A DNA stretch of 64,000 bases from Actinomadura rupiterrae (lineage in GTDB: Bacteria > Actinomycetota > Actinomycetes > Streptosporangiales > Streptosporangiaceae), in NCBI RefSeq assembly GCF_024172125.1, contig NZ_JAMZEA010000017.1, forward strand, positions 62,001 through 126,000, in the 5' to 3' direction. How positions within the stretch are numbered: the stretch's first letter is position 1; each line of letters begins with the position of its first letter. Shown here piece by piece: positions 7,957 to 16,246 of this stretch. A program made the translations under genes and the position numbers. The notes beneath the pieces are model-generated. The model ran no database searches and was not told the DNA's origin. It saw nothing but the letters and a program-made list of their open reading frames with translations.

Positions 7957-8889
7957 ATGACCAGCAAAGACGACCAGAACGAGCCGCCCGGGCCGACTCA
8001 TCCGGACCGGACGCCCGGCGGATGGCGTGGCCGCTTGGCAGGACGGACACGGCAAGGATGGCGGCTGACCCGCCGAACCGTCGCACAGGCATGGTCGGAC
8101 CGGGTGCTGGGCCTGTCAGCCGAGGCCGGTTTCTGGGCCCTGCTGTCGCTGACCCCGTTGCTGCTGGTGCTGGTCGCCGGCATCGGCTACCTCACCCCGC
8201 TGTTCGGCACCCACGTGGTCACCGACGTAGAGACCCGGATCCTGACCGCCGCCGAGCAGATACTGGCACCCTCAGCCGTACAGCAGGTCGTCAAACCGGT
8301 CCTGGCCGACGTGCTGCGGCACGGCAACGGCGGCATCGTCTCGGCCGGGTTCATCGTGGCGCTGTGGACCGGGTCGGCGGCGATGAGCACCTACGTCAAC
8401 GCCATCACCATCGCCTACCAGATGCGCGACATACGCTCGGCGCTACGCGCCCGGGTGCTGGCCTTCGGGCTCTACCTGGGAGCGCTGGCCACTGGCATCA
8501 TCACGCTCCCCGTGCTGGTCGCCGCCCCCGGCTGGATCATCGCCGCCACCCCGACAACGGCCCGCCCCACCCTCACTCCGCTGGTGCGGTACGGATACTG
8601 GCCCTTCCTGATCGTGGCCTGCACCGCCCTGCTGGTCACCCTCTACCACCTGGCCACCCCCGTACGCGGCCCGTGGCGCCGCGACCTACCCGGCGCGATC
8701 ATGGCCATGCTGCTGTGGCTGGGCGGCAGCCTGGCACTGCGCTGGTTCCTCTCAGCAGCGATCACCCACAACGCCGCCTACGGCGTCCTGGCCGCACCCG
8801 CCGCGGCACTGCTGTTCCTGTACGCCACCGCCCTGGCCGTGCTGCTCGGCGCCGAACTCAACGCCCAACTCAGCCGCCCCCCACCATGA
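7957..8889 (+). CDS. YihY/BrkB-family inner membrane protein
   Basis: The 310-residue product opens with a charged cytoplasmic segment and then shows the family pattern: AEAGFWALLSLTPLLLVLVA, a WTGSAAMSTYVNAITIAY segment, and further helices near LAFGLYLGALATGIITLPVL, YWPFLIVACTALLVTLYHLA, GAIMAMLLWLGGSLALRWFL and AAALLFLYATALAVLLGAEL. Members are multi-span membrane proteins of uncertain function, once misnamed ribonuclease BN. The ATG lies 38 bp after the recombinase stop. The IS3 element begins seven bases after its stop and does not interrupt it. Confidence 0.9.
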   Translation: MTSKDDQNEPPGPTHPDRTPGGWRGRLAGRTRQGWRLTRRTVAQAWSDRVLGLSAEAGFWALLSLTPLLLVLVAGIGYLTPLFGTHVVTDVETRILTAAEQILAPSAVQQVVKPVLADVLRHGNGGIVSAGFIVALWTGSAAMSTYVNAITIAYQMRDIRSALRARVLAFGLYLGALATGIITLPVLVAAPGWIIAATPTTARPTLTPLVRYGYWPFLIVACTALLVTLYHLATPVRGPWRRDLPGAIMAMLLWLGGSLALRWFLSAAITHNAAYGVLAAPAAALLFLYATALAVLLGAELNAQLSRPPP

Positions 8890-8937
8890 CAACCCTGAGG
8901 TGCCCCGGATCTTCCGGACACGTCCATAGCTAGGATT

Positions 8938-9264
8938 GTGGACGAACCGGAAGGAAGGTCATTGGCAAGGCGTAAACGGCGGTACTTCTCCCAGGAGTTC
9001 AAGGACGAGGCCGTCCGGATGGTGCTGGACGGTCCGCGGCCCATCACCCATGTGGCACGAGACCTGGATGTGCACGAGACCACCCTGGGATCCTGGGTGA
9101 AGGCGTATCGGCTGACGCACGGCGCCGACACGCAGGCCGCATCGGGTCCGGGCGAGGGCAGGACCGAGCGGGAACTCCAACTCGAACGCGAGAACCGGAG
9201 GTTGCGCGAGGAGAACGCCTTCCTGAAAAAAGCCGCGGCCTTCTTCGCCAGGGAACACCCGTGA
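8938..9264 (+). CDS. IS3 transposase OrfA (helix-turn-helix protein)
   Basis: This 108-residue protein has an N-terminal homeodomain-like HTH (FSQEFKDEAVRMVLDG... VARDLDVHETTLGSWVKAY) that binds the IS ends, and a leucine-zipper-like helix (LQLERENRRLREENAFLKKA) for dimerisation. The start is a GTG at 8938. Its TGA overlaps the orfB GTG. Six A residues at 9226-9231, read as AAA AAA in frame, sit at the end of the zipper; a -1 slip there enters the orfB frame and would make the OrfAB transposase. Confidence 0.93.
   Translation: MDEPEGRSLARRKRRYFSQEFKDEAVRMVLDGPRPITHVARDLDVHETTLGSWVKAYRLTHGADTQAASGPGEGRTERELQLERENRRLREENAFLKKAAAFFAREHP
9226..9232 (+). promoter_or_regulatory. A6G slippery site for programmed -1 frameshifting
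   Basis: The run AAAAAAG lies in orfA codons CTG AAA AAA GCC. A -1 shift moves ribosomes from the orfA frame into the orfB frame, which is open from here through 9261. This arrangement is standard for IS3 elements. I did not identify a stimulatory stem-loop. Confidence 0.75.
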
Positions 9265-10142
9265 CCGCCAAGTACGAGTTCATCGACGCGGAGAAGGCCA
9301 ACCACAGCATTATCGATATGTGCGCCTGGCTGCATGTTTCGCGCTCGGGGTTCTACGAGTGGCGGCGGCGGCCGGCCTTGGCGACCCGCGAACGCCGCGA
9401 GCGGCTCAAGTTGATGATCGAGGCGGTCTTTGCGGCCAACCACCAGACCTATGGCTATCGGCGGGTGCATGCGGTTCTGGCTCGGTCGGGTGTTCGGGTG
9501 TCGCCGGAACTGGTCCGGCAGCTGATGCGCGAGCTGGGTCTGGAGTCGGTGCAGCCGCGGCCGTGGCGGCCGGTCACGACCCGGGCCGACGGCCCGGGCG
9601 CGGTCCCCGACCTGGTCCGCCGCGACTTCACCGCCGCCGCGCCGGGCACCAAGCTGGTCGGGGACGTCACCTACATTCCCACCTGGGAGGGCTTCGCGTA
9701 TCTCGCGACGGTGATCGACTGCCACTCCAAGATGGTGGTCGGGTGGGCGATGGGCGACCATTTCAAAACCTCGCTGCACACCGACGCCCTGGATGCGGCC
9801 GCAAGGAACATCGACATCGAGCCCGGATGTGTCTTCCACTCCGATCGCGGGTCGAATTACATGAGTGCCGAGTTCGGTCGGCACCTGGCCGGGCATGGAA
9901 TGCGCCGGTCGGTGGGCCGGACGGGCGTATGTTGGGATAATGCCTTGGCCGAGTCGTTTTTCGGGGCGTTGAAGAACGAGTGGCTGAACCGTATGGTATT
10001 TGCCACGCGCGCGAAGGCCCGCCGGGCGTGCATGCGCTACATCGAGGGCTTCTATAATCGACGCAGGCTACATTCCGCGAACGGGTACCGGACCCCATGG
10101 GAGGTCCACAACGAGTACCTGGACCGGCAGCAAGCCGCGTAG
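9261..10142 (+). CDS. IS3 transposase OrfB (DDE catalytic subunit)
   Basis: The 293-residue protein contains an HTH_21-like segment (HQTYGYRRVHAVL) and an rve integrase core. The DDE triad is visible: Asp in LVGDVTYIPTW, Asp in VFHSDRGSNYMS, and Glu in NALAESFFGALKNE. The usual distal motif FYNRRRLHSANGYRTP is present. It overlaps orfA by 4 bp and is probably made mainly as the OrfAB fusion by frameshifting at 9226. No stop or frameshift damage is seen. Confidence 0.95.
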   Translation: MTAKYEFIDAEKANHSIIDMCAWLHVSRSGFYEWRRRPALATRERRERLKLMIEAVFAANHQTYGYRRVHAVLARSGVRVSPELVRQLMRELGLESVQPRPWRPVTTRADGPGAVPDLVRRDFTAAAPGTKLVGDVTYIPTWEGFAYLATVIDCHSKMVVGWAMGDHFKTSLHTDALDAAARNIDIEPGCVFHSDRGSNYMSAEFGRHLAGHGMRRSVGRTGVCWDNALAESFFGALKNEWLNRMVFATRAKARRACMRYIEGFYNRRRLHSANGYRTPWEVHNEYLDRQQAA

Positions 10143-10473
10143 ATCACCCATCAAGCAGGTGTCCGGAAAACGCGAGGCCCCTCACCCCCAGAGCGCGATC
10201 GCTCCCTGGAAGCCCAACCATCGCCGCTCTTGCAGCCGGGTATGCCGACCCAGCCAAACAGCAGACAGGGAAGCACCGGCTTGGCGCGGGCTGATCAGGC
10301 GCCTACCCGAGAACATCCACAGCCTCGCGATCTCACCGCTTTCACCGACCGTAGCCGTCGCCGCCGCACTCGCCAACCAAAGATCCGAGCAGGCGACACC
10401 GCCGCTGATCTAGAACCCCGAACAACGTCATCGCCGCAGGTCAGACCTATATCCGTTGGATTTTCGGCGATTG

Positions 10474-11025
10474 CTACCGGGACCCCAACAGCGGAATCCA
10501 GTCCAGCATCGGCTGGGACATGCGGCGAACCGCGCGCAGGCGGTCGGGATCGTCACCCAGGGACTGGATGATCATGAACGCGTGGCTGGCGAGACTGCCC
10601 GTCACCCCAGCCAGCACCTCGGCGTACAGCAGCCATACCCCCCGCCTGGCCACCTCCTCGCATTCTTCGACGAGGTTCCGCCCAGCGGGGTCGATGTCCA
10701 GGTCCTGCGCGTCAGCGGTGACAATGGTGTAAAGAAGCAGCATGAAGGTCACACGAGAGTCGATCGTGAGGTCTTGGGTCAACGCGGCCATGCAGACCTT
10801 GGTGACGGGTACCGCCACCTCATATATCACGTCCCCGTCGAACACGTGCCGTTCGAAGGCGTTTACCCGCGGCGACCCGTCACCCGCCTCCGCCAGGTAA
10901 AGCAGGTCTTCGGCCACATGGACGGCGGTCCGACCACAGGAGCACTTGGCAGTAGGCTCAAATTGCCGATTGATTTCATTGCGCAGAAAATCCACTAGGG
11001 CTTCCTTTCCCTTCTCGAATGACAC
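10474..11025 (-). CDS. candidate orphan immunity protein, paralogue of the 16247-16807 gene
   Basis: The 183-residue product matches the 186-residue protein at 16247-16807 almost end to end, sharing CSCGR.AVHVAEDLLYLAEA, FDGDVIYEVAVPV and RRGVWLLYAEVLAGVTGSLA. I know no family for it. A pair of cysteines (CSC) and one further Cys are shared, with no signal peptide or clear membrane segment. Because the paralogue sits directly downstream of the RHS toxin gene, I infer an immunity role; this copy has no toxin gene beside it. Upstream DNA to about 11125 also resembles the region before the other copy, so gene and flank were duplicated together. Confidence 0.7.
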   Translation of the reverse strand: MSFEKGKEALVDFLRNEINRQFEPTAKCSCGRTAVHVAEDLLYLAEAGDGSPRVNAFERHVFDGDVIYEVAVPVTKVCMAALTQDLTIDSRVTFMLLLYTIVTADAQDLDIDPAGRNLVEECEEVARRGVWLLYAEVLAGVTGSLASHAFMIIQSLGDDPDRLRAVRRMSQPMLDWIPLLGSR

Positions 11026-11299
11026 ATGATATCGGGTCCGGTATTGCCGGGATTCGTTTTTCTCGGGGACTCGTGCCGCTCGGATGGTCCTTGGCTAATC
11101 GGGCGGCCCCTCCTCCTCAGTCCGGTTCGGTGGAGGTCATCGAAAAGGGTTCGCTGCTCGGCAGACACCGCATTGGCGGCTACTCGACGTGACATGGGCG
11201 TTCCGAAGGGCGACCGCAGGGGCGGCAGGAGTTTCTAGGGCGGCAGGTGTGGCAGTGGTGGGACGGCGGCGGGAACAAGGGAGACGGGAAAGACCCCAG

Positions 11300-11702
11300 G
11301 TGATCGAGTCTGTTCCCCGGCATCTGTTCGTTCCGGATCGCGCGTTGGCGAGGCCCCAACAGCGATGAGCCGAACTACCGCATCGACCGGGAGGCCCGGC
11401 CGCGGGAGTGGCGGGCGGCGGTGGACTCCAACACCGCGATCATCACCGGGACCGGGCTGTTCACCTCTTCGTGCTCGGCTCCGGCCACGGTGCGGGACTT
11501 CCTGTCCGCGCTGGGCCTGCGAGACCGTGACCGGGTCCTGGAGATCGGAACCGGGACCGGTTGGACAGCCGCTCTCGTCTCGCATCGGGTCGGTGCGGAG
11601 AACGTCACCTTGATCGAGATCGATCCTGATGTGCTGGCGCGGGCGACGGAGAACCTGAAGAAGGCCGGGCGCTTTCCCCGGCTGGTTCTGGGGACGGCCG
11701 GC
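11300..11702 (+). pseudogene. protein-L-isoaspartate-type (FxLD-like) methyltransferase, broken
   Basis: One frame starts with SVPRHLFVPDRALA, typical of the N-terminus of PCMT-like methyltransferases, and stops at about 11367. A second frame continues with DEPNYRIDREARP and the SAM-binding motif DRVLEIGTGTGWTAAL followed by VTLIEIDPDVLARATENL. A frameshift at about 11352-11363 therefore separates two parts of one gene. The second frame loses similarity after RLVLG at about 11700, so the C-terminal half is also missing. Such enzymes modify Asp residues and also occur in lanthipeptide clusters of the FxLD type; this copy cannot be functional. Confidence 0.8.
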
Positions 11703-11939
11703 GCATGGCGGGCGGGCCGCGGTGGGGGTGGTCTGGTGTGGTTGTGGCGGTGTGTGGCGAGGCGGGACACAGTTCGACTTTTGAGTGGGTGGCGAGGTGC
11801 TCGAAGGGGCGGCCGGGTCGTTGAGCTGCGCCTTTGTAGCCGCAGTGCCGGGACGTAGGTTGCGCTGAGCGATAGGTCTCGGCGGTTCACCCGGAAACGT
11901 CGGTGCGGGACCGGCTCGTCTGGCGTGCGGCCGCAACTC

Positions 11940-12686
11940 TTAGTGGAGGGCCAGCAGGCTGGGTTGGGGGTCGCCTGCATCGCTTGAGCGCAGCAGCGGA
12001 GGCGACAGCAGTTGTGCGGGGCCGCGACGGTAGAGGGCGGCCGGGCGGCCGATCTCTTGCGTGCGGTGCTCGCCGGTGGGCAGCAGGAAGCCATGTGCGC
12101 CGGTCACCTTGCGCCGGAAGTTGCTGGCATCCAGTTGCAGGCCCCAGACGGCCTCGTATACGCGTCGTAGTTCGGCGAGGGTGAACGGTTCGGTGCAGAA
12201 GGCCGCGGCGACCGTGGTGTATTCGAGTTGGAACCGTGCCCGCTCCAGTCCCTCGCGCAGGATCACTCCGTGGTCGAAGGCGAGGTCGATGTGTCCGTCC
12301 AGGATTTTCCTCACCGGTACCCATGCGGCGGTGCGGGCGTCTGTGCCGGCTTCGGCGAGCGGCATGTCGGGTCCGAGCGCCAGGTAGGCCACGGTGATGA
12401 CCCGGCCGCGGGGATCGCGATCTGGGTCGCCGTAGGTGCGCAGCTGCTCCAGGTGCAGGCGGCTGCCGTCGATGCCGGTCTCCTCCTGTAGTTCGCGCAG
12501 TGCAGCGGTGTCCAGATGTTCTCCGGTGCGGACGTAGCCGCCGGGCAGTGCGGGTCGGCCTTCGAACGGGGCGTGCCCGCGTTCTATGAGCAGAACGTGC
12601 AGTTCGTCGTCGCGCACGGTGTAAATGAGGAGGTCGACGGTCACTGCGGCCTGTGCGTGGTCTCGTCCGCGGAGCTGTTCGATCAC
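11940..12686 (-). CDS. NUDIX-domain protein with C-terminal winged helix, NrtR-like regulator
   Basis: Residues about 10-150 are a NUDIX fold with a perfect box (GYVRTGE then seven residues then RELQEETGI), LLIERGHAPFEGRPALPGGY before it, and a C-terminal segment (LAELRRVYEAVWGLQLDASNFRRKV) that matches the winged helix of NrtR-type regulators. NrtR proteins bind ADP-ribose-type ligands and repress NAD-related genes. I chose the GTG at 12686 because AAGGAGGG lies four bases before it; a frame from 12710 adds eight residues. An inverted TAAGGTCA-type site lies between this gene and the divergent operon at 12773. Confidence 0.88.
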   Translation of the reverse strand: MIEQLRGRDHAQAAVTVDLLIYTVRDDELHVLLIERGHAPFEGRPALPGGYVRTGEHLDTAALRELQEETGIDGSRLHLEQLRTYGDPDRDPRGRVITVAYLALGPDMPLAEAGTDARTAAWVPVRKILDGHIDLAFDHGVILREGLERARFQLEYTTVAAAFCTEPFTLAELRRVYEAVWGLQLDASNFRRKVTGAHGFLLPTGEHRTQEIGRPAALYRRGPAQLLSPPLLRSSDAGDPQPSLLALH

Positions 12687-12711
12687 GGCACCCTCCTTGT
12701 AAAAAGTCACA

Positions 12712-12753
12712 TTGACCTTAACGCGTCCCCGCCTTAAGGTCAGGATGACCTAA
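12712..12753. promoter_or_regulatory. NrtR-like operator in a divergent promoter region
   Basis: TTGACCTTAA at 12712-12721 is inverted at 12734-12742 (TTAAGGTCA), and a third half-site, TGACCTAA, follows at 12746-12753, three bases after the second. TAAGGTCA-N3-TGACCTAA is close to a perfect palindrome. The site lies between the NUDIX regulator and the membrane protein operon, as expected for an autoregulated divergent pair. Confidence 0.7.
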
Positions 12754-12772
12754 AAGGGGAGCGGGGGTTGAA

Positions 12773-14536
12773 ATGATCACCGAGCCGATGTCCCTGAGCG
12801 GCACACCGGAGCCGCTGACCAAGCCGCCTGATGGCCACGCCGACCGCGACACCGCGGCGACCAGGCATCTGTGCGCCGGGGTCTATGCCGACCGCGCCTT
12901 CCGCCGCAAGATCTTGCACCGGATTCACAGCGATCCCTGCCACCGGGTCGCACCGTCCTACGGGTTCGACTTGGTGCCTGTGGTGCAGCACGCCTGGCGG
13001 TCTTGGTCGCTGGACACCTCGCAGCAAGGTGCCCTCTGCCTGGTGCTCGTGCTGGGACGCCTGTACCTGGGCAAACCCGTCGTCGTCACGTTGCTGTGCT
13101 GGCTGGGGCTGCACTTCTGCGCGCGCACCGCGGTCGCGGCAGCCCCGGACGCGATGCGGCTGAAGAGGCGGCAACTGGCCAATCGGCTGCTCAAGCCGAC
13201 AGTGCGCGACTTCTCTGACCTCAAACACGAACACCGACTGGAGCGGCAGCTGTGGGCCTTCCGAACGGGTTGCGTGCCGTGCTTGCTCTTCCTCCTGGCC
13301 TCACTGGTGTCGGCAGGCTGGGAGGGACGGTCCCCCACCGGCACGATCAAGGCGGCGTTCGGGCTTCTGCTCGCCATCGCCGTGGTGGTCGCCACGGCCG
13401 CTGCGCTGCGGCAACTGGCCCTCAACAGGATCCAGCACGCCGCACACCTCAGGAGCGGCCGTCTCAACCGCCGAGAGACCGTCATCGACGAGCAGCAGTC
13501 CCACACCGTGGTGGTGTACCACCGCCCTGATCCCAAGAACGAGGAGGAGAAGTGGGAGGAGTTCGACCCGTTCGCACCTGAGCCGACCATCTTCGTCGGG
13601 AGCGGTCAGCTTGTGCACCGCTGGCTCCCGCCGATGGTGGTCCAGCTACTGCGGCCCGGCGATCAGGACATGCGCGAACGAGAGTACAAAGAGCCTCCCT
13701 TCTGCACACATGAACTCGTCGACCACCTGCGCCTTGCTATGCGCCGCGCCGCCGACCCCGAAGACCCGCTCCGCCTGCGGCTGAACGTCCGCGACCGGGT
13801 CTTCCTCAACGAGCGGGACATTCCGGCGGAATGCGACCTCCTGCAAGGACGGCCGAGGCCGGCCCGGTTGCGGCAGATCATCGATGACGCCCACCATGAC
13901 GCCCACCAGTTCCTCGAGATGCAGGTCAGCACAGACGGGGAACTGGTGACCACCTGCTTCCTGCGAGCCGCGGTGCGCGGCCGCTCACTCAGCCTTGATT
14001 TCGCTGCCTGCGCCCTGACACGAACGCCGCCCCACTACCAGGTGATGGACCTCTACGGGGAAAGCGGCGTCGGAGCGGTCATTCGGGCGGCGCTGCGCGC
14101 ACTGTGGCGGCTCCCCGAGGAGACCGCGCAGCTGGTCTGGCTGTGCGGAGCGCCGCTGACCCTGGGACGAGCCGCTCTGGTAGTCCGAGACCGCACTGTC
14201 GTGCCGCGCCGCCGCCTGCTGGTCGGCAGCCGGATCAGCATCCGCGAGGACAAGTCGCTGTCCTGGAAGGACTCGCGGTTCGACGAGACCCGCATCCAGG
14301 ACGAGATCAAGCTCGTCGAGCAACGGCTGCTCAAGGCCGCTGAATGCTTCCTCGACAGCCGCGAGGTCGACACCTCGGCCTTCAAACGCAAGGCCGCCAA
14401 CATCATCAACAACAGCGGCGTGCTCAACATGGGCGGTCGCCTGGAGATGAAGAACTCGGCAGTCGGAAGCGGCGCGAAAGTCCAGATCCAGGTACAGGCC
14501 CAGGCCGGTGCGCAGCCACAGGGAGGCGGCTCATGA
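12773..14536 (+). CDS. membrane protein with C-terminal NxGV...SAVG adaptor motif, unknown family
   Basis: I do not recognise this 587-residue protein. After about 80 soluble residues it has hydrophobic segments at QGALCLVLVLGRLYLG, VVVTLLCWLGLHFCA, VPCLLFLLASLVSAGW and AFGLLLAIAVVVATAAAL, so about four membrane helices. A large soluble region (about 240-545) follows. The last 42 residues contain NSGVLNMGG and NSAVGSGAKV, a 24-residue motif repeated with identical spacing near the N-terminus of the next protein. A GGGGAGCGGGGG ribosome site precedes the ATG. It overlaps the next gene by ATGA, so the two proteins probably work together, perhaps as sensor and effector. Confidence 0.75.
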   Translation: MITEPMSLSGTPEPLTKPPDGHADRDTAATRHLCAGVYADRAFRRKILHRIHSDPCHRVAPSYGFDLVPVVQHAWRSWSLDTSQQGALCLVLVLGRLYLGKPVVVTLLCWLGLHFCARTAVAAAPDAMRLKRRQLANRLLKPTVRDFSDLKHEHRLERQLWAFRTGCVPCLLFLLASLVSAGWEGRSPTGTIKAAFGLLLAIAVVVATAAALRQLALNRIQHAAHLRSGRLNRRETVIDEQQSHTVVVYHRPDPKNEEEKWEEFDPFAPEPTIFVGSGQLVHRWLPPMVVQLLRPGDQDMREREYKEPPFCTHELVDHLRLAMRRAADPEDPLRLRLNVRDRVFLNERDIPAECDLLQGRPRPARLRQIIDDAHHDAHQFLEMQVSTDGELVTTCFLRAAVRGRSLSLDFAACALTRTPPHYQVMDLYGESGVGAVIRAALRALWRLPEETAQLVWLCGAPLTLGRAALVVRDRTVVPRRRLLVGSRISIREDKSLSWKDSRFDETRIQDEIKLVEQRLLKAAECFLDSREVDTSAFKRKAANIINNSGVLNMGGRLEMKNSAVGSGAKVQIQVQAQAGAQPQGGGS

Positions 14537-15453
14537 AACCGGAAACCGTACACAACGAGGGCGTTGCCACCTTCGGCGGCTCCACCCGGATCCAGCAATC
14601 GGCGGTGGGACGAGGAGCGAGCGTCGACCTGAGCCCGGTGGCGCACCCGGCGGCCGGCCGCAACGACGGAACACCCGGGTGGGACGTCGGGATCATCACC
14701 GTCCTCGCGGTGGAGGCCAATGCCGTTCGCCTCGCACTGGGACTGCGTCCAAAGCGCGTCCAAGGCTTGAACTTCGACCTGGGACACGTCGAAGTCGAAG
14801 GCGCGCAACCCGCGCGGCTGGTGGCCACCCGGACGCTCAACCAAGGACAGCGGTCCACCGTCATCGCTTTCGATCACCTGCGTCGCCACTACGACCCCAA
14901 GGTGGTCGTCCTGATCGGTATCGGCGGCGGCATTCATCCCCGAACCAGCATCGGCGACGTGGTGGTAGCCACCCGCGTCGTCTACTACGACCTGCGCAAG
15001 GAACTGCCGCAACACACCCAGCATCGAGGCGAGGAGAAGGAGGCGCCTGCCGCCGTAGGCCACGCCGTCAATGCCTTCTTCACCGACCACGGCGAGCCGG
15101 CCCGGTTGGCCATCACCGACCCCGGGGGCGCATCCAGAACGCCCAGTATCCTCAGCGGGCTCATCGGCTCAGGGGATGCGGTGATCGCCGACCGGGACTC
15201 GGAGATCATCGGCTATCTGTCCCGCTTCAACGACAAGATCCTCGCCGTGGACATGGAAGCAGGCGGACTCAGCCAGGCCTGCCACGAGCAGTCCGTGATC
15301 TCCGACCGTCTCCAGGGCTGGCTGGTCGTCCGCGGCATCTCCGATGACGCGGGCTCGGACAAGAACGATGACCACCAAGCCGTGGCGGCCTGGCATGCAG
15401 CCACGGCTTTCCGCCGGCTCCTGCCATACCTGGTCGCTTCGAGTGGGTCGTAG
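14533..15453 (+). CDS. nucleoside phosphorylase-superfamily effector with N-terminal adaptor motif
   Basis: Residues about 50-300 match the purine/uridine phosphorylase (MTA/SAH nucleosidase) fold: WDVGIITVLAVEANAVRLAL, VVLIGIGGGIHPRTSIGDVV, and DMEAGGLSQACHE followed by WLVVRGISD, the usual nucleoside-binding DMEAxG segment. Enzymes of this fold cleave N-glycosidic bonds of nucleosides or nucleotides. Residues 8-31 (NEGVATFGG... SAVGRGASV) repeat the motif at the C-terminus of the upstream membrane protein. The ATG at 14533 overlaps that gene's stop. In bacterial conflict systems this domain is often an effector; that role is inferred here. Confidence 0.85.
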   Translation: MKPETVHNEGVATFGGSTRIQQSAVGRGASVDLSPVAHPAAGRNDGTPGWDVGIITVLAVEANAVRLALGLRPKRVQGLNFDLGHVEVEGAQPARLVATRTLNQGQRSTVIAFDHLRRHYDPKVVVLIGIGGGIHPRTSIGDVVVATRVVYYDLRKELPQHTQHRGEEKEAPAAVGHAVNAFFTDHGEPARLAITDPGGASRTPSILSGLIGSGDAVIADRDSEIIGYLSRFNDKILAVDMEAGGLSQACHEQSVISDRLQGWLVVRGISDDAGSDKNDDHQAVAAWHAATAFRRLLPYLVASSGS

Positions 15454-16246
15454 TTCAACACGCCGGTGCCGCGCCAAGCTGCAGCGCCGCCGAGAGGAGC
15501 GGGCTTCACCGGTCAAGACAGGTCTCCGAACCGGCCTCGGAGTGCATGTATCGCGGCTCTCATTCGACAAAGCAGGTAGGTGGGGACTCCTGGGCTTCGG
15601 GAGCGTCTGCCGGCTGTCGGTTCTCGGGTCGAGGACGACTTCGAGGTTGGGGATCGGCGTTTTGCGCCTTGCCTGTGCCCGGTAGTGCTCCGCCTTGTGT
15701 GACCGGCCGGCTCCGTCCCGGTTGAGGCATGGTGGGCGATCGCCCGTGAAAGCCTGGCGGTATCCGGCGATGTGCAGGCCGCGTGCCAAGAGGCCTTGGA
15801 CGGGCGGGGATCATCTGCTGCTCGCCGCGGGCTCGCTGCCGTGCGGAGTGCATGGCGCTGGACAGGTTGGAGGTGGCCAGGTACCTCGGCGGAGCGCCGC
15901 AGCGACTGCGAGTGGGGAAAGCTCGACCGACACGACGGCCCGCCCGCTCAGGGCGGGCCGTTGCCTGGTCTGTCGACTCAGCCCGGCCGAACCTGGATCA
16001 GGTACTGCTCTACGCCCTTGGTTGGGCGCGGGCCCGTGCTTGGAGTTTCTTACTGCCCAGCAGAGGACGCGGATCCAGTGCCGGCCCGCCAAGTCGGTGA
16101 ACTGGCTCGTCGGGGCTGCCGGTAGCGGGAGGCTGCCCAAGCCGTTCCTCGCTGCGGCACGGGCGCGGTGGCCTGCGCTGCATCGGTGAATCGCCGTGCA
16201 CCGGATGCTCGCAGGAACAACCGCGGTTGTGCGGCAGCTCGCGTTG
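15454..16246. other. gene-poor stretch, ~790 bp
   Basis: I find no frame with protein character here. Short frames on both strands read as Arg/Pro/Gly-rich shadows. The only clear structure is the hairpin at 15935-15961. The region may be decayed sequence between the phosphorylase operon and the RHS locus. Confidence 0.5.
15935..15961. terminator. perfect 11-bp hairpin
   Basis: ACGGCCCGCCC (15935-15945) pairs perfectly with GGGCGGGCCGT (15951-15961) around the loop GCTCA. No long T run follows in either direction. It could end transcription from the operon upstream or from the minus-strand gene at 16247. Confidence 0.55.

Larger units (their letters stand above)
8896..10184 (+). mobile_element. 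complete IS3-family insertion sequence
   Basis: The element runs TGAGGTGCCCCG... to ...CGAGGCCCCTCA. Read inward, the left end (8896-8922) and right end (10184 backwards) match at most positions and share TTCCGGACAC. CCC flanks both sides (8893-8895 and 10185-10187), a 3-bp target duplication as usual for IS3 elements that end in TG/CA. Length is 1289 bp with the classic orfA/orfB pair. Both ends, both genes and the target duplication are intact, so it may still be active. Confidence 0.92.
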
